Source: Thermohalobaculum sp039513195 (GTDB taxonomy: Bacteria > Pseudomonadota > Alphaproteobacteria > Rhodobacterales > Rhodobacteraceae). From it: 64,000 nt of DNA. Below, piece after piece: positions 34,224 to 41,884 of the stretch. Below the pieces are notes generated by a model. That model ran no database searches. It was not told the DNA's origin and saw nothing but the letters and a program-made list of their open reading frames with translations. A program made the translations under genes and the position numbers. The stretch's first letter is position 1. Every line of letters begins with the position of its first letter. Where the stretch lies: the NCBI GenBank assembly GCA_039513195.1, contig JBCCRM010000009.1, positions 90,883 to 154,882 of the forward strand, read 5' to 3'.

Positions 34224-35339
34224 ATGACCCGGGACCGACCGCGTCTCCTCGCCGGAACGCTGCGGGCGATCCGGCGGCTTCGCTATCGCCCATTCGAGCT
34301 TATCGTGATCGGCGATCGGCTGCATTGGTCTGACCTGGCCGCGCAAGCCGGCATCGACTGGCTGGGCGAGGGCGACGTAGTCTACCGACACTGCCCCGAG
34401 CTTAGCGTGAGCCGCGCGCGGAACCTGGCCCTAGCGGCCGCAGAGGGCGAGATCCTGGCCTTTTGCGACGATGATGCGATCCCTGCGCCGAATTGGCTGT
34501 GCGAGCTGATCCCGGCCTTTGAAGACACGCGGGTCGCTGCGGCGGGCGGTCTGGTGCGGGCGGCCTGCGGCGACAAAATCGAATCACTTGGCTTCCGTGT
34601 TGATTCGCTCGGTAACGTTGATCCGATGCCCTGGGACGGCCGAGCCGAGCGTTGCATACACCCGCCAACGCCTGGGGCGCAGGTCGTGTTTCGTGGCGTG
34701 AACAGCGCGTTTCGCATCGCTGCGCTTCGGGCAATTGGGGGGGTCGATCCGCGCTATCGGTATTTTCTGGAAGAGACCGATGCGATCGTCCGGCTCGCCG
34801 CCGCAGGTGGTTCTGTCGCGCTCTGTCCGGGCGCGGAGATCCGCCATCTGTCCGCAGAGAACCGGCATAGGGACCGCCGCGGCAAACCCCGCGATCCCTA
34901 TGAGATCGCAGCAAGCACGGCCCTCTTTCTGCGCAAATTAAGTCTTAAAGAAACACTACAAATATCAATTTTAAAGAAGTTTTTCTGTGATTGGCAAAGG
35001 CGCATAGATCACCTTCTGCGCTTGGCTGTGTTCAGTGCCTCCGACCGCGACTGGGTCGAGGCTCGGTTGAGAGCGGGCGTCGTCGCAGGGCTCGTACGAG
35101 CCGCTCGCCCAGCTAAGCCGTTGGCTTCACGGCCGACGGACAAGGCCTGCCATGGCGCCGGTTGGATAGCCGACCAGCCATCGCCCGCGCCGCCGGCGCT
35201 CAACCCCGCCGGGCAGTCTTTCGCCGATCGCGATGCAACGAGAGATCCCGGATTCCCAGGTCAGATCGACCTGGATCCTGCCCTGGCCGGATCGAGGGAA
35301 AAAACGACCTGCAACTGGGCTTTTCCGCCAGCGCAATAA
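34224..35339 (+). CDS. Family 2 glycosyltransferase
   Basis: GT-A fold glycosyltransferase, about 371 aa. VSRARNLALAAAEGEILAFC followed by DDDAIPAPNW gives the donor-binding DxD; the acceptor region has GVNSAFRIAALRAIGGVDPR and FLEETDAIVRLAAAGG. The only ATG after kdsB is 34224, yet the usual first strand (PVSVAV) is encoded just before it, in frame, with no ATG/GTG/TTG. The true start may be non-standard. No good ribosome binding site precedes 34224. The last ~130 codons are more AT-rich and lose family similarity. Confidence 0.8.
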   Translation: MTRDRPRLLAGTLRAIRRLRYRPFELIVIGDRLHWSDLAAQAGIDWLGEGDVVYRHCPELSVSRARNLALAAAEGEILAFCDDDAIPAPNWLCELIPAFEDTRVAAAGGLVRAACGDKIESLGFRVDSLGNVDPMPWDGRAERCIHPPTPGAQVVFRGVNSAFRIAALRAIGGVDPRYRYFLEETDAIVRLAAAGGSVALCPGAEIRHLSAENRHRDRRGKPRDPYEIAASTALFLRKLSLKETLQISILKKFFCDWQRRIDHLLRLAVFSASDRDWVEARLRAGVVAGLVRAARPAKPLASRPTDKACHGAGWIADQPSPAPPALNPAGQSFADRDATRDPGFPGQIDLDPALAGSREKTTCNWAFPPAQ

Positions 35340-35657
35340 CAATCGTTACAGCGTTGAAACGTTCTTCTTCGCTACCTCTGTCGCCACATTTGGTGGTTCG
35401 CGTCATGCGGGAATTGGTTAACACTCTGCTGCTACAGAGGGTTATAATAATTCTCTAAAGTCGCGCGAAACATTGGATTATCGCGGAAAGGTAGCAGCCC
35501 CCGGAGGTGTTGTTGTGCTGCGGCGACAACAACTTTCCAACTCGCCTGGGATTGCCATATTTCCGACGGGATAACATGCAAACACTCGTACGACACTTCG
35601 GGCAGGCCCCGATAGAGGGTGTCCTGCCAGCCTGCAGGAGCGAAAGTGAGGGACATG
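35340..35657 (+). promoter_or_regulatory. AT-richer leader of galU with a candidate promoter
   Basis: A 318-nt gene-free stretch, clearly less GC-rich than the surroundings. A perfect TATAAT is at 35443-35448. TTAACA at 35418-35423 could be the -35 element, with a rather long 19-nt spacer. The long leader after it (about 200 nt) carries inverted GTTGTTGT / ACAACAAC blocks near 35510-35533 around a GC-rich loop. No gene is recognised. Confidence 0.4.
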
Positions 35658-36560
35658 ATGACGTCACAGCGAGTTCGTACGGCGGTTTTTCCGGTTGCGG
35701 GAATGGGCACCCGGTTCCTCCCGGCGACGAAGTCGATGCCGAAGGAAATGCTCCCGCTGGTTGATCGTCCGCTCGTACAATACGCTATCGACGAAGCCCG
35801 GGCAGCGGGGATCGAGGAATTCATCTTCGTCACGTCCCGCGGCAAGTCGGCGCTCGAAGACTACTTCGACGGCGCGCCGGAGCTTGAGCGGACCCTGCGC
35901 GACAAGGGTAAGGATGCGCTCCTCGCCGAGGTGGAGCGTGCGACCATGCCCTCAGGCGCAATCGCGTATATCCGCCAACAGGAGGCGTTGGGTCTCGGCC
36001 ACGCGGTCTGGTGCGCGCGCCGCCTGATAGGTGACCAGCCCTTCGCAGTCCTGCTACCCGACGATGTGATCTCCGCGGACCAGCCCTGCCTCGCTCAGAT
36101 GGTCGAGGCCTATGAGAGCCAGTCGCTCGGCGGCTGCATGGTCGCAGCGATGGAGGTGCCGCGCAGCAACGTGTCCTCCTACGGTGTTCTAGACATCGAG
36201 GAGGACATGGGCGGCCTCGTCCGTGCACGCGGCATGGTCGAAAAGCCGGCGCCGGCCGACGCGCCCTCGAATATGGCGGTGATCGGCCGCTATATCCTAT
36301 CGCCGAACGTTATGGAGAGCCTGGACCAGAAGAAAAAGGGTGCGGGCGGCGAGATTCAGCTCACCGATGCGATCGCCGAGCAAATTGCGGCGGGCGATCC
36401 GGTGTACGGCTTCCGCTTCCGCGGTCAGCGCTTCGACTGCGGGTCGAAATCGGGCTTCCTGCAGGCGACCGTTGCGTTTGCCTTGGCGCGGGACGATCTC
36501 GGCGGCCCGTTCCGGGAATACATTACCCAGGTCGCCAACGGCTCGCTCGCGGCCGAGTGA
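35658..36560 (+). CDS. galU: UTP-glucose-1-phosphate uridylyltransferase
   Basis: Makes UDP-glucose, a donor for capsule and other glycans. 300 aa from ATG 35658, which has better spacing to GAGGG than the adjacent ATG at 35655. Motifs are AVFPVAGMGTRFLPATKSMP with the nucleotide loop, KEMLPLVDRPLVQYAIDEA, LGLGHAVWCAR, and FAVLLPDDVI. The C-terminus GGEIQLTDAIAEQI then FRFRGQRFDCGSKSGFL is diagnostic. Confidence 0.97.
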   Translation: MTSQRVRTAVFPVAGMGTRFLPATKSMPKEMLPLVDRPLVQYAIDEARAAGIEEFIFVTSRGKSALEDYFDGAPELERTLRDKGKDALLAEVERATMPSGAIAYIRQQEALGLGHAVWCARRLIGDQPFAVLLPDDVISADQPCLAQMVEAYESQSLGGCMVAAMEVPRSNVSSYGVLDIEEDMGGLVRARGMVEKPAPADAPSNMAVIGRYILSPNVMESLDQKKKGAGGEIQLTDAIAEQIAAGDPVYGFRFRGQRFDCGSKSGFLQATVAFALARDDLGGPFREYITQVANGSLAAE

Positions 36561-36651
36561 TCGAAAGGCGGCCCTCTCAGACGGCGAGGGGGTCGCTGCG
36601 GCCTATGGCAATCGATTGCCGGGGAGGTGGGCCTCTGGTATCTGCGCGGCT

Positions 36652-37953
36652 GTGAGCCCGTCAGACGATCTACCGCCGCCGATCCTGCTCGACATCACCC
36701 GCAGCCTGCGCCGTTTGCGGCTGCCGGTCCCGACTGGGATCGATAGGGTGGAGCGGGCCTATCTCGACTGGGCAGCGCGATGTAACCGTGCGGCGGTGAT
36801 GGTCCGGGTCGGCCGGCGGCAACTTGTGATCGCCGAAGATGCCGTGTCGGCGGTCCCGGTCGTCCTGGACAGCCCGGGCGATGAGCTTGGTGGGCTCGAT
36901 CTTCGCGGTTCCTTCCGCCCCGACCGGCCCCGGCGCGAACGGGCGGCCGAGGCTGGCCTGCGCCGGCTCGCGGCCAGATCGGTCGGTGGCAAAGACCTCC
37001 GGGCATGGCTGCGCGGGACCGACCGTCCAGGCGTCTATCTCAATGTCGGCCATAGCAATTTGGATCCGGCGACGATTGCCGTGCTCCGCGCCGCCGGCTG
37101 GCAGAGCCTGATCCTGCTGCATGACGTGATCCCAATCGAACATCCAGAGCTCTCCCGGCCAGAGGCGCCGGGTCGGATGGCGGAACTGCTCCGCGCCGCA
37201 GGCGAAGCAAGCGCGCTGATCGTGAATTCCGCCGACACAGGCGAGAAAGTGCAGGCTGCTGCCGCAAGGCTGAACCTCACGCTGCCGCCGATTGCCACCC
37301 TACCGCTCGGAGTCGATCTCTCGGCAGGCCCGCCTTCGACCGCGGGTGGGTGGGTGGAGGGAGGAGGCGGGCCTGCCGATCGTCTCCATCCCACGCCCGC
37401 GCATCCCCATTTTCTTTGCCTCGGCACCATCGAGGCCAGGAAAAACCACCTCCTGCTGCTCCGCCTTTGGCGCCACTTCTGGGATACGCGGCCGGTATCG
37501 ACCACACCCCATCTCCACGTCGTTGGGCGACGCGGCTGGGAATGCGAGCAAGTGATCGACCATCTGCAACGCGCGCCGATGATGGGCATTACGGTCTTCG
37601 AGCATGCGGGCCTCGACGACGGTGCCCTCGCACAGCTCATGTCCGGGACCAGAGCTCTGCTCTTCCCGAGCTTCGCTGAGGGCTACGGCTTGCCCTTGGC
37701 CGAGGCACTGGCCGCTGGCATACCGGCCATTGCCGCGGATCTTCCGGCAATGAGAGGCGTCGGTGGCAATGTCCCGGAATGGCTCGATCCGCTCGACGGC
37801 CTGGGATGGCGCGCTGCAATCGACGCCTATGCCGCGACACCCTCCGGCGCTCGCGCGGCACAACTCGAGCGTCTGAAAACCTGGTCGCCTCCACTCTGGA
37901 GCGATCATTTCCAATCGCTTGAGAACCTTCTTTCAACTTTGATCGGCGATTAA
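36652..37953 (+). CDS. Family 1/4 glycosyltransferase with an in-frame palindromic insert
   Basis: GT-B glycosyltransferase, about 433 aa from GTG 36652. The N-terminal part has LLHDVIPIEHPELSRPEAPG and ALIVNSADTGEKV; the C-terminal donor domain has HFLCLGTIEARKNHLLLLRL, VVGRRGWECEQV, and FPSFAEGYGLPLAEALAAG with the catalytic E-x7-E pattern. Residues about 224-243, a Gly/Pro-rich run between LPLGVDL and the donor domain, are encoded by the palindrome at 37321-37379 and look like an insertion in a linker. GGGGAGG lies 24 nt before the start, which is not ideal. Confidence 0.85.
   Translation: MSPSDDLPPPILLDITRSLRRLRLPVPTGIDRVERAYLDWAARCNRAAVMVRVGRRQLVIAEDAVSAVPVVLDSPGDELGGLDLRGSFRPDRPRRERAAEAGLRRLAARSVGGKDLRAWLRGTDRPGVYLNVGHSNLDPATIAVLRAAGWQSLILLHDVIPIEHPELSRPEAPGRMAELLRAAGEASALIVNSADTGEKVQAAAARLNLTLPPIATLPLGVDLSAGPPSTAGGWVEGGGGPADRLHPTPAHPHFLCLGTIEARKNHLLLLRLWRHFWDTRPVSTTPHLHVVGRRGWECEQVIDHLQRAPMMGITVFEHAGLDDGALAQLMSGTRALLFPSFAEGYGLPLAEALAAGIPAIAADLPAMRGVGGNVPEWLDPLDGLGWRAAIDAYAATPSGARAAQLERLKTWSPPLWSDHFQSLENLLSTLIGD
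37321..37379 (+). repeat. Stem/G-quadruplex-loop palindromic element, copy 1 (inside a CDS)
   Basis: Perfect 15-bp arms (37321-37335 and 37365-37379; core GGCAGGCCCGCC) enclose a loop containing GGGTGGGTGGGTGGAGGG at 37344-37361. That is four G-runs, matching the canonical quadruplex pattern with loops of 1, 1 and 4. The same loop type, on the opposite strand, occurs in the element at 46482-46565. It is read through in frame by the glycosyltransferase gene. Confidence 0.7.
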
Positions 37954-38007
37954 CCCTCATCGGGTGGCGCGTGCGCCCGGATCGAGCGGGCGGCAGAAGC
38001 GACGGGC

Positions 38008-39024
38008 ATGCGTTGGGGTGAGGTGAGAACGCGGCTTGGCCTGCGGTGGGAGAGGCGGCACCTACAAGCGCGCGCCCTCTGGCGCGCCCGCGGCCTGCAT
38101 GCGCTCGCCGACCGGACCCGCCGGATGCCACCCGGTGCTGTTCTGATCGCGACCATCCGCAACGAGGCGCCGCGCCTCGACCACTTTTTGGCTCATTACC
38201 GGCGTCTCGGCGTTGTCCACTTTCTAATCGTCGATAACGGCTCCACCGATGGCAGCGCGGAGCATCTGGCCGACGAAGCCGATGTTTCCCTTTGGCATAC
38301 CGAGTCGAGTTATGCCCGCGCGCGTTTCGGTGCCGATTGGGCCACTTGGCTAGCGGGCCGATACTGCCACGGCCGGTGGGTGCTCTGGGTCGATGCCGAC
38401 GAGCTGCTGATCTATCCCCATCATCTGAGCCGCTGCCTCAATGCACTGACCGAGCATCTCGCCCAAAAGGGTCGGATCAGCATGGGGGCTCTGCTTCTCG
38501 ATCTCTATGGCCGGCAGGCGGCACCGCTCACGCATTGCCCTCCGGGAACCGACCCGACCGATGTGGCACCCTGGTTCGACGCCCATAACTATGTGGTCGA
38601 CTGGAATGCCCGTTACGATGCGCTGTGGGTCCAGGGCGGCCCGCGCATGCGCGCCTTTTTCGCCGATGCGCCGGAGGCATCGCCGGCGCTTAACAAGATC
38701 CCGCTGGTCCACTGGCGCCGCAGCTTTGTGTTCGGCAGCGCCACCCACCGGCTGCTGCCGCGCCGGCTCAACCGCGTCTACGATCGAGGTGGCGAGAGCC
38801 GGCTCAGCGGTGTGCTACTGCATCCGAAATTCCTCTCGACCCTTGGCCCGAAAATCAGCGAGGAGCTGGCGCGCCGCGAGCATTACTGCGGCGGGTCCGA
38901 ATACCGCGCCTATGCCGCTGCCGGCGACCGAGTCGCGCTTTGGACCCCGCAATCGACACAGCTCGCCGGCGACTGGCGCCAATTGTCGGCGGCAGGGCTG
39001 ATGAGCGCCGGGGGCTGGGCGTGA
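38008..39024 (+). CDS. Family 2 glycosyltransferase (Glyco_tranf_2_4 type)
   Basis: A 338-aa glycosyltransferase. GAVLIATIRNEAPRLDHFLA then HFLIVDNGSTDGSAEHLADE gives the nucleotide-sugar fold, and GRWVLWVDADELLIYP carries the DAD metal site. The C-terminal half has VHWRRSFVFGSATHRLLPRR, as in the Glyco_tranf_2_4 group often found in Rhodobacterales polysaccharide loci. It overlaps the next gene (GTGA). Donor and acceptor unknown. Confidence 0.85.
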   Translation: MRWGEVRTRLGLRWERRHLQARALWRARGLHALADRTRRMPPGAVLIATIRNEAPRLDHFLAHYRRLGVVHFLIVDNGSTDGSAEHLADEADVSLWHTESSYARARFGADWATWLAGRYCHGRWVLWVDADELLIYPHHLSRCLNALTEHLAQKGRISMGALLLDLYGRQAAPLTHCPPGTDPTDVAPWFDAHNYVVDWNARYDALWVQGGPRMRAFFADAPEASPALNKIPLVHWRRSFVFGSATHRLLPRRLNRVYDRGGESRLSGVLLHPKFLSTLGPKISEELARREHYCGGSEYRAYAAAGDRVALWTPQSTQLAGDWRQLSAAGLMSAGGWA

Positions 39025-40526
39025 CGGTTGGAATTGTCATCCTCGCCCATGAGCACCCTTCGCTGGTTGGTGCCATCGCTCGCAGCCTGGCAGGGCAGGG
39101 CGCGCAGGTCATCGTCCATCTCGACCGCTGGGTCAGGCGCCAAGGCTGGGCCGAAGCGGTCGCACCCGCCTGCCTGATCTCAACGCGCCGCAGCGCCTGG
39201 GGCACCATCGGACTGGTTGAGGCAAGCCTCGATGCGATCCGCATGCTGTTGGCACTGCCAGCGCTCAGCCATGTCTGCCTGCTCTCGGGCTCTTGCTTGC
39301 CGTTGCGACCGTTGTCCGAGCTAACCGGGTTTCTCTCCCGCCACCAGGGTCGTGACTTCGTCGAGGCCCGCCCGATCGCGGAGGGGTGGGGCCGCGACGG
39401 CCTGGGGCTGGAGCGCGTTACCCTGCGCCACCCCTTTGCCTGGAAGCGGCATCGCTGGCTGTTCGACCGCTCTGTCGACCTGCAGCGGCGCTTCGGCATT
39501 GACCGAAGAGTTCCGTTCGATTTGGATCTGCGGATTGGCAGTCAGTGGTGGTGCCTTTCGGTTCCGACGCTCCGGTCTATGCTCGCGGACCCCGATTTGC
39601 CGCACCTCCTCCGCTTTTTCCGCCTCGCCTGGATCCCAGACGAATGCCTCCTTCAGACGCTTGCGTCGCGCCATGGCCGCATTGCTGGGCCTCCCTTGAC
39701 CTTCGCCCATCTCGACGCCGAGGGGCAGCCCTTGGTCCTGCATGACGACCATGCCGAAATGCTAAGTTGGTCGGACTACTTCTTCGCCCGAAAGCTCTCG
39801 CCGTGGGCTACCGGTCTGCGGATGCGCTTCCTCGACGGCCCTGGGCTCGGACACTGCGAATTCCGCGGGCAGATCGACACCGCGACGCTCGATGCCGCTG
39901 CCCGAGAGGCGAAGACCGCCCATACCGGCGTTCTGACCGTCGGCCGCCATCCGCATGGGACCAGCACCGAGTGGGTTGAAACGGCGCGTCCTTACGGCGT
40001 CCTGGTGTCGGAGGATGCAGCCTTCCTCGACCGACTGACCCAGGACCTGGTCGCAGAGGCCGCCGGGGCGTCTTCCGATCCGGTTCGCGTTGCGATCGGG
40101 CAAGGGCGCGCCATCCGGTCCTTCCAGGCCAAGCGGCTCTCCGAGGGGCCGCGCGGGCCCAGCATCCACGGCAGGCTGTTTGCGCCCGATGCTCCGGCTA
40201 CGCCGTTGCCCGGCAATCTGCCGACCGATCCGCGCTTGCGCGACTATCGGCCGGAACAACGCCTGGCTCGGCTGATCTTTGCCGAAAGCGCCCGGGGCAG
40301 CGTCTTTGCTCTCCGCCCATCGGAGGCACCGCACATCACTCGCCTGGTCCTGAGGGATCCGAACGCACGTATCGTTGTGCTCGACGGTATCGCAGAGGCC
40401 GACGCGCTTCTGACGCGCCACCGAGGGCATCGCGCGCGGGTCGAAACCATGGGCCGGTCGACCAACAGCGAAGTCTTACACCGCCGCTTCTGCAACGAGC
40501 TCGGTGGGCAGGAGGAGACAGGATGA
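39021..40526 (+). CDS. Branch-type (beta-1,6-GlcNAc transferase-like) glycosyltransferase
   Basis: A 501-aa protein starting at GTG 39021, coupled to the upstream gene. Residues 1-250 match the Core-2/I-branching enzyme fold: VGIVILAHEHPSLVGAIARS, VCLLSGSCLPLRP, IGSQWWCLSVPTLRSML, and LAWIPDECLLQTLAS. The remaining ~250 residues form a second domain (RPYGVLVSEDAAFLDRLTQD) that resembles the DUF5928 extension seen on these proteins in Rhodobacteraceae. It overlaps the sulfotransferase gene (ATGA), suggesting the two act on the same glycan. Confidence 0.82.
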   Translation: MTVGIVILAHEHPSLVGAIARSLAGQGAQVIVHLDRWVRRQGWAEAVAPACLISTRRSAWGTIGLVEASLDAIRMLLALPALSHVCLLSGSCLPLRPLSELTGFLSRHQGRDFVEARPIAEGWGRDGLGLERVTLRHPFAWKRHRWLFDRSVDLQRRFGIDRRVPFDLDLRIGSQWWCLSVPTLRSMLADPDLPHLLRFFRLAWIPDECLLQTLASRHGRIAGPPLTFAHLDAEGQPLVLHDDHAEMLSWSDYFFARKLSPWATGLRMRFLDGPGLGHCEFRGQIDTATLDAAAREAKTAHTGVLTVGRHPHGTSTEWVETARPYGVLVSEDAAFLDRLTQDLVAEAAGASSDPVRVAIGQGRAIRSFQAKRLSEGPRGPSIHGRLFAPDAPATPLPGNLPTDPRLRDYRPEQRLARLIFAESARGSVFALRPSEAPHITRLVLRDPNARIVVLDGIAEADALLTRHRGHRARVETMGRSTNSEVLHRRFCNELGGQEETG

Positions 40527-41884
40527 CAGGCCGGTACTTTGCGATCCTCGCCGGGATGCGCACGGGTTCGAACTTGCTCGAGGATTTGATCGACCAGCTT
40601 CCGGGCACCCACTGCTATGGGGAGCTGTTCAACCCCGCCTTTGCGGGGCGGCCCGGCAAGGAGGAGATACTCGGAACAACGATTGCAGAGAGGGACCGCG
40701 ATCCCCTCCGTTTTCTCTCTGCGATTGTCGCGGATGGTGCCAGTCGCGGATGTCTGCCGGGGTTTCGCCTGTTTCCGAGTCACGCGCCGGCCGTGCGCCG
40801 GTTCCTGCTGACCGACCCCAACTGCATCCGCATTGTGCTGACCCGCGACCCGTTAGAGGCCTGGGTCTCCCTCGCCATCGCGAGAAAGACCGGGCAATGG
40901 CGACTGCAGGACCTCGCACAGCGGCGTGCGGCGAAGGCGCGGTTCGATGGTGACGATTTTGCTGAGTACCGCGCGGCGACAGCGGAGGACCGTCAAGAGT
41001 TAGAGGCAGCTCCTCAAGACACCTTTTGGATCGACTATGCGGACCTGACCAGCCGCGATCTGCCGCGCCGATTGGCGGCGCATTTGGGACTTGTGGTGCC
41101 CCACGCGCCGGTGGTGCCCAGGCTTTTGCGGCAAAACCCCGGCCCGCTGACCGCAAAGGTCGCAAATGCAGGCGAGATGTTCGCCTGGTTGACGGCGGAT
41201 ACGCTGGTGGATCCGGCGCCAGTTCCGGATCCTCGCCAGGCAGTGTTGGCCCGGGGCGTCTCGCTCGCGGCCCTGCCGGTGCCGGGTACGGGAATTGAGA
41301 CGGGCCATGCCGTGATGGCCCATCTCGCCGCGCGGCGCTGGGGCTCCGTGCCGGATCCGGAGCTGCAGGTGGCGGCGAACCCCGGCCCGAAGACGCTGAT
41401 CGCGGCTGGATATGATGCGGCAAAGCTGCCGGATTTCGTCGCTCGGCGAACCGTGTTTGCCACCGTGGCCCATCCGATGACACGGGCCTGGGGGCTGTTC
41501 CTTGCCTCCGGCCAAGGGGATGACGCGCCCTGGCACGCGCTGACCGGCCGCTTCGAAACCTGGTTGGCGCAGCAATCTCGCGTCTCGATCCCGTCGCAGG
41601 TCCAATGCCTTACAGCCTGGCGGACAGTCCTGCGGATAGACCAGGTCTGGCCGACCGAAGCGTCGGTCGAGATGGCCAGGCGCCTTGTCCGACAACTCAA
41701 TCTCGAACCGCTGGGACCCGAGGCAGAGGCGGTCGTTGCGGCCCAGATGCCCGAGGCGCCGCCGGAGGAGGTCTCGACCCCCGAGCTGCAGGCGCGCGCG
41801 CGTGCCCTTTGGCCCGAGGATTATGCCGTGTTCCGCTACGATGCTTCGCGCCGCGGGGAGACGCGGCTCGCTCAGATGGTCTGA
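40523..41884 (+). CDS. Stf0-like sulfotransferase with a second, degenerate sulfotransferase-like domain
   Basis: A PAPS-dependent sulfotransferase of 453 aa. The first domain (about 1-200) has FAILAGMRTGSNLLEDLIDQ for 5'-phosphosulfate binding and IRIVLTRDPLEAWVSLAIAR for 3'-phosphate binding, as in the Stf0 group. The second half (about 260-453) has VFATVAHPMTRAWGLFLASG and LWPEDYAVFRYD. These resemble the 3'-phosphate motif and C-terminus of another sulfotransferase family, but lack a clear 5' loop. The 3' end overlaps the convergent mutase gene by 13 nt. Confidence 0.82.
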   Translation: MTGRYFAILAGMRTGSNLLEDLIDQLPGTHCYGELFNPAFAGRPGKEEILGTTIAERDRDPLRFLSAIVADGASRGCLPGFRLFPSHAPAVRRFLLTDPNCIRIVLTRDPLEAWVSLAIARKTGQWRLQDLAQRRAAKARFDGDDFAEYRAATAEDRQELEAAPQDTFWIDYADLTSRDLPRRLAAHLGLVVPHAPVVPRLLRQNPGPLTAKVANAGEMFAWLTADTLVDPAPVPDPRQAVLARGVSLAALPVPGTGIETGHAVMAHLAARRWGSVPDPELQVAANPGPKTLIAAGYDAAKLPDFVARRTVFATVAHPMTRAWGLFLASGQGDDAPWHALTGRFETWLAQQSRVSIPSQVQCLTAWRTVLRIDQVWPTEASVEMARRLVRQLNLEPLGPEAEAVVAAQMPEAPPEEVSTPELQARARALWPEDYAVFRYDASRRGETRLAQMV

